Shown piece by piece: positions 7,769-14,017 of a DNA stretch of 36,332 bases (position 1 is the stretch's first letter; the number at the start of each line of letters is the position of its first letter). The DNA is from a virus. Location of the stretch: positions 1 through 36,332 of IMG/VR virus record IMGVR_UViG_3300037502_000652. One strand, given 5' to 3'. The notes under the pieces are model-generated. The model was given only the letters and a program-made list of their open reading frames with translations, had not been told where the DNA came from and did not search any database. A program made the position numbers and the translations under genes.

Positions 7769-8162
7769 GCAGCCTTATGTATCTTCCTGCTGCATCGCAA
7801 AAGTCAGCATTATCCTGTAGCAATCCTATTGCTTGATTACATTTTTTACACAGCAAGCCACGAATTACATTTGTTTTGTGGTTATGGTCTACACACAATC
7901 TAGAGTTCTCTGCGTGTTTCTCATGAATACCACAGATACCGCATTTGTGGTTTTGCTCTTCCAGCATATTCTCATAATCTTGTTGAGTTATGCCGTACTT
8001 ATATTCTAAATGTTTATCACGATAGTAAGAGGCCATCTCCTTTTTGACGGCAGATTGGCATTCTTTACACCGTGTCTGATACCCAGATTTAGATCTAGTA
8101 TCAGCAGAAAAGTCAAAAATACTCTTTTCTTCTTTGCACAGATTACAGACTTTAGTTGTCAT
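7761..8162 (-). CDS. Endonuclease VII-type HNH nuclease (packaging-linked copy)
   Basis: A 133-residue protein with two parts. An N-terminal zinc-binding segment has CNLC and CKEC pairs (about 6-36). A recombination endonuclease VII domain (about 56-125) has YGITQQDYENMLEEQ, CGIC, CVDHNHKT and the closing CKKC. The DHNH is the metal/active-site core. It overlaps the small-terminase candidate by 4 bases and TerL by 8. HNH proteins next to terminase genes assist genome cutting in some phages; the same family also includes mobile freestanding nucleases. A related copy is at 32728-33138. Confidence 0.88.
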   Translation of the reverse strand: MTTKVCNLCKEEKSIFDFSADTRSKSGYQTRCKECQSAVKKEMASYYRDKHLEYKYGITQQDYENMLEEQNHKCGICGIHEKHAENSRLCVDHNHKTNVIRGLLCKKCNQAIGLLQDNADFCDAAGRYIRLHG

Positions 8163-8608
8163 TTATAATCAACATCCTCTGCGTCTATGGTCTGATCTGC
8201 TTCAACCTTGGCATCGCCGATGCCACTAATATTAATCGTAATACCAGCCTTACCGTGCCCTGTTCCTGCTTTCTCAAAGTAAGACAACGGTAACAGTCTA
8301 TCCGCACACATCTTGAGCATTGCTGCCTGATCCTTATCGGTAGGATCTAAGGCTTTCTTAATGATGGTCTCAATGATTGTGTCACCCTTGGTAGTCAGCA
8401 GGCGAGCATGGAATTCTCGTATCCTTGCTGCCTCGCCAGGAGGCCTACCACGGAGATCTCGTTTCTTCTTTGCCTCGATGGCAGTCTTTTTAGGACGACC
8501 AGCACCTCTGGGATTCTTAGTCGGCACAGGTACAGCAACTTGTGCAGGCGAAGATAACACATCGGGGGAAGAAGACACAAGAACCATATCTTGGTCTTTT
8601 GTTTCCAA
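8159..8608 (-). CDS. AT-hook DNA-binding protein, candidate terminase small subunit
   Basis: A 149-residue protein, first gene of the late arm and immediately upstream of the HNH/TerL pair. It has two AT-hook-like motifs (GAGRPKK about 35-41; LRGRPPG about 52-58). A helical region follows with TDKDQAAMLKMCADRLLPLS, then a C-terminal segment (GKAGITINISG). This middle-to-end pattern is common in proteins annotated as small terminases. The start is TTG at 8608, chosen because AGGA on the coding strand lies 9 bases upstream; the in-frame ATG at 8587 has no good site. DNA binding is a strong inference; the terminase role follows from position. Confidence 0.72.
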   Translation of the reverse strand: METKDQDMVLVSSSPDVLSSPAQVAVPVPTKNPRGAGRPKKTAIEAKKKRDLRGRPPGEAARIREFHARLLTTKGDTIIETIIKKALDPTDKDQAAMLKMCADRLLPLSYFEKAGTGHGKAGITINISGIGDAKVEADQTIDAEDVDYK

Positions 8609-8679
8609 AGTTAATGTTCCTACTATATAATGTGCACTGCCGATAACGCTGATGAGGTAAAAATAAAAGGTATTTATTT

Positions 8680-8708
8680 ATTATAAATCATAACACGATT
8701 ATTGCTTA
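8680..8708 (-). promoter_or_regulatory. Possible secondary late promoter
   Basis: On the minus strand a perfect TATAAT (8685-8680) lies downstream of the main promoter. Its best -35 at 17 bases (TAAGCA, 8708-8703) matches only 3 of 6, so it is weak or needs an activator. Confidence 0.3.
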
Positions 8709-8727
8709 TGCTTGCAATATAGAGGTG

Positions 8728-8756
8728 ATTATAGCACATTTTTACTAATTTGTCAA
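8728..8756 (-). promoter_or_regulatory. Perfect sigma70 promoter for the late arm
   Basis: On the minus strand TTGACA (8756-8751), a 17-base spacer and TATAAT (8733-8728) with TGC extended -10 match consensus fully. The expected start near 8721 gives a leader of about 113 bases before the TTG start at 8608. The leader contains one GTGCAC (8632-8637) and another lies just upstream of the -35 (8772-8777), well placed for control by a dimeric regulator. Confidence 0.88.
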
Positions 8757-8944
8757 GTTCTTTTTATTCTAGTGCACAGAATCAGTGTTATCTCTGCCTG
8801 CTCTGGCCTATCGCAGTGCACATTTTCCATTGCTGATTTTCTTGACAAATAGTGTAGTCATTACACTTGACTGTAAAGCATTGATTTAATTGACTTTATT
8901 GCTTATTGCCAATGCATTTGCATTAGCGTCTATTTTGCTCTTTT

Positions 8945-8986
8945 TTGTGGCTATGGTGATCCAGCATTATCACAGCAATGCCACAA
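8945..8986. repeat. Nested inverted repeat in control region
   Basis: TTGTGGC (8945-8951) pairs with GCCACAA (8980-8986), and inside it GTGAT (8956-8960) pairs with ATCAC (8969-8973) around an 8-base centre. The inner dyad has the same 5-8-5 geometry as the nearby TGTTG/CAACA sites. It is flanked by T6 on one side and a C-rich tract on the other. It may be a protein-binding site or a structured origin element; no U-tract follows on either strand in the direction needed for a terminator. Confidence 0.6.
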
Positions 8987-9031
8987 CCCCATCCCCCCGG
9001 CTATGTTAGTTAGTGCTTACTTCGCTGACTG

Positions 9032-9290
9032 TGTTGTTTCTACACCACAGTGTTGTATTGGCACAACAGTGTTGTATACAAGAGACAGTGTTGTATCGGC
9101 GCAACATATGAGGCAGTGTTGCACCACTATAGTGCACCATTGATTTTATGCACCAAGATAGTGCACCTCAGATTTCATGCACCAAAGTAGTGCACTGTTG
9201 TTTTTATGCAACACTCTGACTGTGTTGTATTTATGCAACATAGCAATTCCTGTGCCATATTGCAACGCACAATGTTGTTTTCATACAACA
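9032..9290. repeat. Iteron-like array of TGTTG-N8-CAACA dyads
   Basis: Perfect 18-bp dyads start at 9051, 9089, 9196, 9223 and 9273. Imperfect ones start at 9032 (one mismatch) and 9070 (two); diverged ones start at 9138 and 9167, and a half site at 9117. The first four start exactly 19 bp apart (9032, 9051, 9070, 9089). The sites at 9138, 9167 and 9196 are embedded in a 29-bp tandem repeat, each unit beginning AGTGCAC (9131, 9160, 9189). Such arrays bind initiators at origins or repressors at operators; which applies here is not shown. Confidence 0.85.
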
Positions 9291-9401
9291 ATGGCTTGTG
9301 GCTGTCTCTAAGGGTTTTCCCTATCGACTATGTCGCAGTGCACCAAGTTAATAAAATCAAGCACTTAAATAACCCCAGGATTTTTCTGGTATGTTTCTCT
9401 C

Positions 9402-9413
9402 ACCTATATAGGT
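9402..9413. promoter_or_regulatory. 12-bp palindrome next to a -10-like box for the early arm
   Basis: ACCTATATAGGT is a perfect palindrome, 42 bases before the first early start codon, directly followed by TATAAA (9413-9418). No convincing -35 is seen at 16-18 bases, so the early promoter may be activator-dependent or lie elsewhere. An operator role is inferred. Confidence 0.45.
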
Positions 9414-9454
9414 ATAAAAGCAGTTTTTTATCAACCAAAGCAGGAGAAAACAGA

Positions 9455-9904
9455 ATGCGGATTAAAAGCGATTCTAGGGGCTGTGAGCGTTTTGCAGGCG
9501 AAGATAATGATTGCACTGTCCGTGCTCTCGCTAACGCCTTGGGGATGCCTTATAAACTGGCGCATGGCATTCTTGCTAAAGCAGGCAGGAAACCTAAACA
9601 TGGAATGGTTGTTAGCGATTGGCAACCTGTTTATGAGCGTTTAGGCTTAAAACTGCAATCCGTGCACGGCAGCACTAAAGGTGCTCGCTTCGTGTCTCAT
9701 AAATACAACATCGAACGGCAGCAGGGGATTACACTTGAAAAATTGCTGCCAAGACTGCAGCAGGGCCGCTATGTAATCAAAATCAGGGGCCATGTATTGG
9801 CAGTAGTAGACGGCAAAGTGTTGGATTATGGCAACAATCCAGCAGGCTGCAGGGTTGCAGCAGTTTACAAGTTAGAGCGGCAGGCAGTAATATTTGATCT
9901 ATAA
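9455..9904 (+). CDS. Putative papain-like cysteine protease, first early gene
   Basis: A 149-residue protein. The ATG at 9455 is chosen because AGGAG lies 8-9 bases upstream; the frame is open back to 9206, but that part has no ribosome site and overlaps the repeat array. Residues NDCTVRALANALG place C20 at the start of a helix, as in papain-like and NlpC/P60-type folds. Later YVIKIRGHVLAVVDGKVLDYG gives H113 on a strand and D119/D124 on the next, a plausible Cys-His-Asp triad. As the first gene of the early arm it could act on a host protein at infection. Fold and triad are inferred from motif order; the substrate is unknown. Confidence 0.62.
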   Translation: MRIKSDSRGCERFAGEDNDCTVRALANALGMPYKLAHGILAKAGRKPKHGMVVSDWQPVYERLGLKLQSVHGSTKGARFVSHKYNIERQQGITLEKLLPRLQQGRYVIKIRGHVLAVVDGKVLDYGNNPAGCRVAAVYKLERQAVIFDL

Positions 9905-9923
9905 ACAACCAAAGGACTACACC

Positions 9924-10580
9924 ATGACTACGATTACACTCGCAAGCCCAACAATCCGCAGCAAGGCAGCAGCGATTAAGATCACTGGAAGTTTAGGCAA
10001 GCCGTCTAAAATGCCTGGATTGTCCTATGGCATTTCTGCTACATTGTGCAAGGTAGGCGCTGCACTGGCAAAGATCAAGGGCAGCACTTGCTTTAACTGC
10101 TACGCTCTAAAGGCCAATTATGCCTACCCAAGTGTCAAAGCAGCGCACGAAAAACGCCTTGCAGGCCTCAATGATCCGCAATGGGCTGATGCCATGATCT
10201 ATTTAATCCAGCAAAGCAAAGAAACCTATTTTCGCTGGCACGATAGCGGAGACCTGCAACACTTTCAACACTTGCTGAACATTGTTCGCATCGCTGAAAC
10301 CTTGCCAAGTGTCTCTTTTTGGCTACCAACAAGGGAAAAGGCTTTAGTTAATCAATACATTCGTGCCTTTGGTGCTTTCCCTGCTAACCTTGTCGTCCGT
10401 GTCTCTGCTGCAATGGTGGATTCTGCAGCGCCTGCAGGGTATGCTAACACTAGCACAGTGCACAACACGGCAGCGCCTGAAGGCTTTGCTTGCCCATCAT
10501 CTAAGCAAGGCAACAAGTGTCTAGACTGCCGTGCTTGCTGGAATCGTGATATTAAAAATGTCTCTTATTTGCAACATTAA
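9924..10580 (+). CDS. Gp88-family protein (Cys-rich, unknown activity)
   Basis: A 218-residue protein resembling the phage Gene product 88 family (known from mycobacteriophages). Recognisable parts are KMPGLSYGISA, then TCFNCYA, YFRWHDSGDLQ (about 105-115), FWLPTREKALV, and a terminal Cys cluster. Cysteines C42, C56, C59 and C190, C199, C202, C205 suggest one or two metal sites, perhaps an Fe-S cluster. The ATG at 9924 is preferred to 9894 because AAAGGA lies upstream at proper distance. It is the second early gene. The family has no settled function; metal binding is inferred from the Cys spacing. Confidence 0.72.
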   Translation: MTTITLASPTIRSKAAAIKITGSLGKPSKMPGLSYGISATLCKVGAALAKIKGSTCFNCYALKANYAYPSVKAAHEKRLAGLNDPQWADAMIYLIQQSKETYFRWHDSGDLQHFQHLLNIVRIAETLPSVSFWLPTREKALVNQYIRAFGAFPANLVVRVSAAMVDSAAPAGYANTSTVHNTAAPEGFACPSSKQGNKCLDCRACWNRDIKNVSYLQH

Positions 10581-10600
10581 CTCTGAAAGGTAGGTTTAAA

Positions 10601-10807
10601 ATGCTAGTCTTCGAATATCCAAGTAAAAAAGTATTAAAAGAATCAATCGGTAAACCATTGCGCTACATGGAAACAAGTTTATTCGGGCCAGAGTATCGGG
10701 AGAATGGTGTAATCACTGGAGCAAATAGGCCGCATATCACTGGCATAGGGAGAGAGTTTTTTGCTAATGTGACTATGGAAAACGGGCTTATTAAGGCTGT
10801 CAAATAG
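10601..10807 (+). CDS. Small early protein, unknown
   Basis: A 68-residue protein with a good ribosome site (GAAAGGTAGG). It contains short strands and a GPEYRENGVITGANRPHITG segment that looks like a compact beta fold. No family is recognised with certainty. It belongs to the early block between the Gp88-like gene and a structured gap. Confidence 0.62.
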   Translation: MLVFEYPSKKVLKESIGKPLRYMETSLFGPEYRENGVITGANRPHITGIGREFFANVTMENGLIKAVK

Positions 10808-10822
10808 TCCTGCTAGTGTTAT

Positions 10823-10855
10823 CCTATAGTGCCTCTATAGCAGGGGCACTATGGG
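10823..10855 (+). repeat. Stem-loop in early leader
   Basis: CCTATAGTGCC (10823-10833) pairs with GGCACTATGG (10845-10854/5), including one G-U pair, around an 11-base loop. It sits between the 68-residue gene and the 30-residue membrane peptide. No T-tract follows, so an RNA stability or regulatory hairpin is more likely than a terminator. A related CTATAG-rich stretch occurs at 11850-11880. Confidence 0.55.
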
Positions 10856-10887
10856 GCTAATATTGGCCTTAAAACGAGGATTCTAAA

Positions 10888-10980
10888 ATGATTGATCTTT
10901 ACACTGCAGCACAGATCGCAGGCTTGTTGCTGGCACTGGGCGCTCTTGTCCAAATAATGAAACCCTGGCGGCTGCTATGA
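10888..10980 (+). CDS. 30-residue membrane microprotein
   Basis: The peptide is MIDLYTAAQIAGLLLALGAL followed by VQIMKPWRLL: one hydrophobic segment (about 8-24) with a basic end. An ACGAGGA site lies 6-7 bases before the ATG, and the stop overlaps the next start (ATGA). Short single-span proteins are common in early phage operons. Existence is supported by ribosome site and coupling; function is unknown. Confidence 0.5.
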   Translation: MIDLYTAAQIAGLLLALGALVQIMKPWRLL

Positions 10981-11126
10981 AAATTATGACCTATGGCGGC
11001 ATCAGGATCGAGCAGTGCGAGTATACTGGGCGCTGTTACATCAGCGACTATCGGCGCTGGTTTAACTCGCTAAGATCGGCAAAGCATTCAATCACGAAGA
11101 GAAAGGGAAAGCATGAACGATACTAG
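10977..11126 (+). CDS. 49-residue basic protein
   Basis: It starts within the stop of the preceding microprotein (ATGA). The pattern YGGIRIEQCEYTGRCYISDY followed by RRWFNSLRSAKHSI resembles a common type of small phage protein with a short beta sheet and a helix ending in basic residues. Its end overlaps the next gene by 14 bases. Function is unknown. Confidence 0.55.
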   Translation: MKIMTYGGIRIEQCEYTGRCYISDYRRWFNSLRSAKHSITKRKGKHERY

Positions 11127-11295
11127 ATGGCGTTTGAACGGCATTCTTGGCTGCTATCTCGGACTATCGGATATAGTCACCAATGCCAAGAAAGAGAATC
11201 TTCCGATCTATTGGGAACTCATAGAAAAGCGTTTGATGGAATTACGCCAGGAGCACGACAAAATCAGCGAGGAGATTTTTAAATGTCACAATTAA
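11113..11295 (+). CDS. 60-residue helical protein
   Basis: A small, charged, mostly helical protein (WELIEKRLMELRQEHDKISE near the C-terminus suggests a short coiled coil). GAAAGGGAAAG provides the ribosome site. It overlaps its neighbours on both sides (14 and 13 bases). No family is recognised. Confidence 0.6.
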   Translation: MNDTRWRLNGILGCYLGLSDIVTNAKKENLPIYWELIEKRLMELRQEHDKISEEIFKCHN

Positions 11296-11444
11296 CAGTG
11301 AAAGAAATCCTAGAAATAGCAGACAGCAAGTTAGGCTATAGTGATATGGGCAATTGGTACGGCAATGACGATGAGATTGTCGAATTCGTTTGTGAAATCA
11401 TCAAACAAGAAAAGGAAAAAGAAAATGGCATGGTTACTGGATAA
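11283..11444 (+). CDS. 53-residue acidic protein
   Basis: It begins MSQLTVKEILEIADSKLGYS and has a GNWYGNDDEIVEFV segment and a Lys/Glu-rich end. It overlaps the preceding stop by 13 bases and the next gene by 20; the ribosome site GGAG lies upstream within the preceding gene. Codon-by-codon continuity and tight packing support it; function is unknown. Confidence 0.52.
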   Translation: MSQLTVKEILEIADSKLGYSDMGNWYGNDDEIVEFVCEIIKQEKEKENGMVTG

Positions 11445-11592
11445 CCCTGATCGGGAATACATTGAATCTGTGAAAACAGATGTAATGAAAACATGGCGCA
11501 GATTTGGGTTTGTGCCGCCATCAGAATTGAAAGAAAAACAAGACAAAGAAGGGACACCACAATGCGATGCCGTGCCTGCAACGAAATCCTGA
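11425..11592 (+). CDS. 55-residue protein, unknown
   Basis: The ATG at 11425 follows AAGGAAAAAG; the frame is open further upstream but in the preceding gene. The peptide has a MAWLLDNPDREYIESVKTDV start and ends CDAVPATKS. It overlaps the following zinc-finger gene by about 30 bases. No family is recognised. Confidence 0.52.
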   Translation: MAWLLDNPDREYIESVKTDVMKTWRRFGFVPPSELKEKQDKEGTPQCDAVPATKS

Positions 11593-11813
11593 CAGATTAT
11601 GAATCATCGGTTCGCAGTGTATTCAGCCGAGAATATGTGTCATTGTGTAAATGGTGCTTGGGAACGATTAAAACCGACTGTGTTGCCATCGGTAACATCA
11701 ACCTGATGTCCGACCTAGACGACATCGCCGAAGCCGACAGAGAGGCTGAAAAAGGCCTTGATGACGATTTCCCTGATGATGACTATTATATGGACATCAG
11801 AAACGATCGCTGA
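11562..11813 (+). CDS. Small zinc-finger protein
   Basis: An 83-residue protein starting MRCRACNEIL, with CxxC at 3-6 and a second CKWC at about 28-31, a classical four-Cys zinc site. Its tail is very acidic (GLDDDFPDDDYYMD). Proteins with this start and tail are widespread in phages of several types. The ATG at 11562 is chosen because AAGAAGGGA lies upstream and translation before it would be out of pattern. Zinc binding is inferred; the role may be regulatory. Confidence 0.7.
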   Translation: MRCRACNEILTDYESSVRSVFSREYVSLCKWCLGTIKTDCVAIGNINLMSDLDDIAEADREAEKGLDDDFPDDDYYMDIRNDR

Positions 11814-11830
11814 TGATGTTGGCACGATTC

Positions 11831-11860
11831 TTGCTAATATTATCTATATTACTCTATAAA
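11831..11860 (+). promoter_or_regulatory. Candidate sigma70 promoter before the replication genes
   Basis: TTGCTA (11831-11836), an 18-base spacer and TATAAA (11855-11860) lie in the AT-rich 125-base gap before the 78-residue gene. Matches are 4 of 6 and 5 of 6. It would drive the primase-helicase gene and those after it. Confidence 0.5.
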
Positions 11861-11938
11861 GCACTATAGCACTAATGATGCTAATGGTTTATATTTATAA
11901 TTATTTATTATTTAACATCAAAGAAAGGTGGTACTAAG

Positions 11939-12175
11939 ATGCAGCCGTGGGAAACTGAGCAAATGTATTTCTCAACAGTCCATGATATTGCTGAATTGTT
12001 AGTCAGTTATAATGTGGACACCGAAACGATGATTTCAGATGTGTTGGATTGTGTCCTCCGTGTCCGGCCTGAAAGCCGACAGGCATTCCAACTACTGGGT
12101 ATTCTTGACTATTTTACTCAACTAAAGGACTATGACGATGCAAACGACATCGCAAAACAAATTCTTGAGGCATGA
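11939..12175 (+). CDS. 78-residue protein upstream of primase-helicase
   Basis: An acidic, mostly helical protein with a strong AAAGAAAGGTGG ribosome site. It overlaps the primase-helicase start by 38 bases, so the downstream ribosome site is inside its coding sequence. No family is recognised; context suggests a replication-linked role. Confidence 0.65.
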   Translation: MQPWETEQMYFSTVHDIAELLVSYNVDTETMISDVLDCVLRVRPESRQAFQLLGILDYFTQLKDYDDANDIAKQILEA

Positions 12176-13757
12176 GGCCTGCGACAAATGCGGCAGTAGC
12201 GATGCCAAAGCCGTGTATTCCGATGGCTCTGGCTACTGTTTCAATTGTAAGACCTATTTTAAGGCCTCTGATGGCCTTGTTGCCTCAACTGAGGGGAAGG
12301 TATTACCCATGACCAACAAAGCCGTTGTAGGCCAAATTAGGCCCATTAGCGGGGATTTCCTGAGCATACCTGATCGTGGTATCACCAAAGCCACCTGTGA
12401 GGCCTATGGTGTCAGGCAATCAGGGACAGAACATTATTATCCTTACACTGATGCCAGTGGCAAAGACATCGCACACAAGATCAGAGTAGTGACTGACAAG
12501 TCATTTAGGTCACAAGGCAACATCAAGGATGCAGTCTTGTTCGGACAAGCGATGTGGAACAAAGGCGGCAAATATGTCACCATCGTTGAAGGCGAACTTG
12601 ATGCGCTAGCGGCTTATCAAATGATGGGGTCAAAGTATCCTGTGGTGTCGATCAAGAATGGTGCTCAGTCTGCCGTGAAAGATTGTCAGGCACAGTACGA
12701 ATGGCTTGACAGTTTTGAAAATATCGTGTTAGCATTCGATGCTGATGATCCTGGCAGAGAGGCTGCGGCTGGTGTGGCTGAGTTGTTTGGCAGCAAGGTC
12801 AAGATCGTCAAGATGGGTCAAGGCTATAAGGATGCCTGCGACTATCTTAGTGATAACAAATCTGCTGACTTTGTGAAAACCTGGTGGGCAGCGGAGCAGT
12901 TTGTGCCGGATGGAATTGTCGCTGGCGCTGACCTGCTGGAACTGGTGATGCAGCCGCTACCAAAGGCACAGGCACACTATCCTTATGTGGGCCTAAATAG
13001 CGTCACTGGTGGCATCAGGTCGCAGGAGATGGTCGTAGTCACTGCTGGCTCTGGCTTAGGCAAGTCGCAATTCATGCGAGAGATCATCTGGCAGTTGTTG
13101 TGCGAGACTCAGGACAACATCGGCATTATGTTCTTGGAAGAGTCAGTGAAAAAGACTGCACTGAGCATCATGTCACTGGCAATCAATAAACCATTACATT
13201 TATCGGAGATAGAGGCAGATGATAGAGAGAAGAGAGAGGCATTTGACAAAACACTCGGATCTGATAGACTCTATTTTTATGATTGCTTTGGTAGCACTGC
13301 TATCGATAACATTATCAATCGGGTTCGCTACTTTGCTCGTGGGCTTAATTGCCGTTATATTCTCTTAGACCATGTGAGCATTGTGGTTTCTGCTCAGGAT
13401 CATTCCGATGAACGCAAAGCCTTGGATGAGATCATGACTAAACTACGGATGATCGTGCAAGAGACTGGTGTGTCCCTGTTTGTTGTGTCGCACCTGAAAA
13501 GGCCGGATGGCAAAGGCCACGAGGAAGGTGCAGTGACATCCTTGAATCAATTGCGAGGATCTGGTAGCATTGGACAATTGGCAGATATGGTGTTAGGATT
13601 AGAAAGAGCAGCACAGCATGAGGATCCAATTGAGAGGAACACAACCAGAGTGCGAGTGATAAAGAATCGATACAGTGGCGAGACTGGTAAAGCCTGTGCC
13701 GTGCTCTATGATAAGTACACTGGCAGAATGACAGAGATCAATGAGGCCTCATTATGA
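12138..13757 (+). CDS. Bifunctional DNA primase-helicase (T7 gp4-like)
   Basis: A 539-residue protein. The ATG at 12138 is preferred over 12132 because AGGA ends 8 bases before it rather than 2. The N-terminal zinc domain has C15, C18, C34 and C37. The TOPRIM primase core has TIVEGELDALAAYQ and AFDADDPGREAA (about 150-210). The helicase domain has Walker A AGSGLGKS (about 302-309) and Walker B YILLDHVSIVV, then GSIGQLADMVLGLER. It unwinds DNA as a ring and makes primers for the polymerase encoded downstream. Size is close to T7 gp4 (566). It overlaps the next gene by 4 bases. Confidence 0.93.
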   Translation: MQTTSQNKFLRHEACDKCGSSDAKAVYSDGSGYCFNCKTYFKASDGLVASTEGKVLPMTNKAVVGQIRPISGDFLSIPDRGITKATCEAYGVRQSGTEHYYPYTDASGKDIAHKIRVVTDKSFRSQGNIKDAVLFGQAMWNKGGKYVTIVEGELDALAAYQMMGSKYPVVSIKNGAQSAVKDCQAQYEWLDSFENIVLAFDADDPGREAAAGVAELFGSKVKIVKMGQGYKDACDYLSDNKSADFVKTWWAAEQFVPDGIVAGADLLELVMQPLPKAQAHYPYVGLNSVTGGIRSQEMVVVTAGSGLGKSQFMREIIWQLLCETQDNIGIMFLEESVKKTALSIMSLAINKPLHLSEIEADDREKREAFDKTLGSDRLYFYDCFGSTAIDNIINRVRYFARGLNCRYILLDHVSIVVSAQDHSDERKALDEIMTKLRMIVQETGVSLFVVSHLKRPDGKGHEEGAVTSLNQLRGSGSIGQLADMVLGLERAAQHEDPIERNTTRVRVIKNRYSGETGKACAVLYDKYTGRMTEINEASL

Positions 13758-14017
13758 GCGACCTACGCAAAGCAGCAGAGATGGCGTTGGAGGCTTTGGA
13801 ATGGAAAGAATCTTATTTGCGTAAATTGACTTGGAAACATGAGTCTGTGACAGACGCTGCAAAAGCACTACGCCAAACACTAGCGCAACCGAAATGGGTT
13901 GGGTTAACGGATGAGGATTTGAAACCGTTATGTGACGAATGGAGGATCATGTATGGGGGGTACGTAAATGATTTTGCCAAAGCCATCGAAGCCAAACTAA
14001 AGGAGAAGAACACATGA
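13754..14017 (+). CDS. Small helical protein, tandem copy A
   Basis: An 87-residue protein starting MSDLRKAAEMALEALEWKES, a start seen in many short phage proteins. Its C-terminal half (PKWVGLTDEDL ... EAKLKEKNT) is repeated in the next gene. The last 30 bases (13988-14017) recur at 14215-14244 with three changes and contain the ribosome site for the following gene. It is coupled to the helicase gene by ATGA. Function is unknown. Confidence 0.68.
   Translation: MSDLRKAAEMALEALEWKESYLRKLTWKHESVTDAAKALRQTLAQPKWVGLTDEDLKPLCDEWRIMYGGYVNDFAKAIEAKLKEKNT

Larger units (their letters stand above)
8609..9454. other. Divergent control region without genes (846 bp)
   Basis: This is the only long non-coding stretch. 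It separates the two transcription arms and holds: a perfect minus-strand promoter (8728-8756), seven GTGCAC palindromes, three TTGAC(A/T) boxes (8842, 8867, 8890), a dyad AATGC-ATTT-GCATT (8911-8924), a nested hairpin (8945-8986), the TGTTG-N8-CAACA array (9032-9290), AGGG-TTTT-CCCT (near 9310-9322) and a 12-bp palindrome ACCTATATAGGT (9402-9413). An open frame from 9206 exists but has no ribosome site. Origin and/or regulatory function is inferred. Confidence 0.75.

Noticed and set aside
7323-7820. 165-residue plus-strand frame
   Set aside because: Antisense to the large terminase, whose motifs are intact.
8842-8895. Three TTGAC(A/T) boxes as plus-strand promoters
   Set aside because: No acceptable -10 at 16-18 bases after any of them; may be binding sites instead.
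9032-9290. Possible CRISPR array
   Set aside because: Repeats are short dyads at 19 and 29 bp periods without unique spacers of 30 bp or so, and no cas gene is present.
9206-9454. Upstream extension of the first early gene (83 extra residues)
   Set aside because: No ribosome site, lies over the dyad array, and the ATG at 9455 has a good AGGAG.
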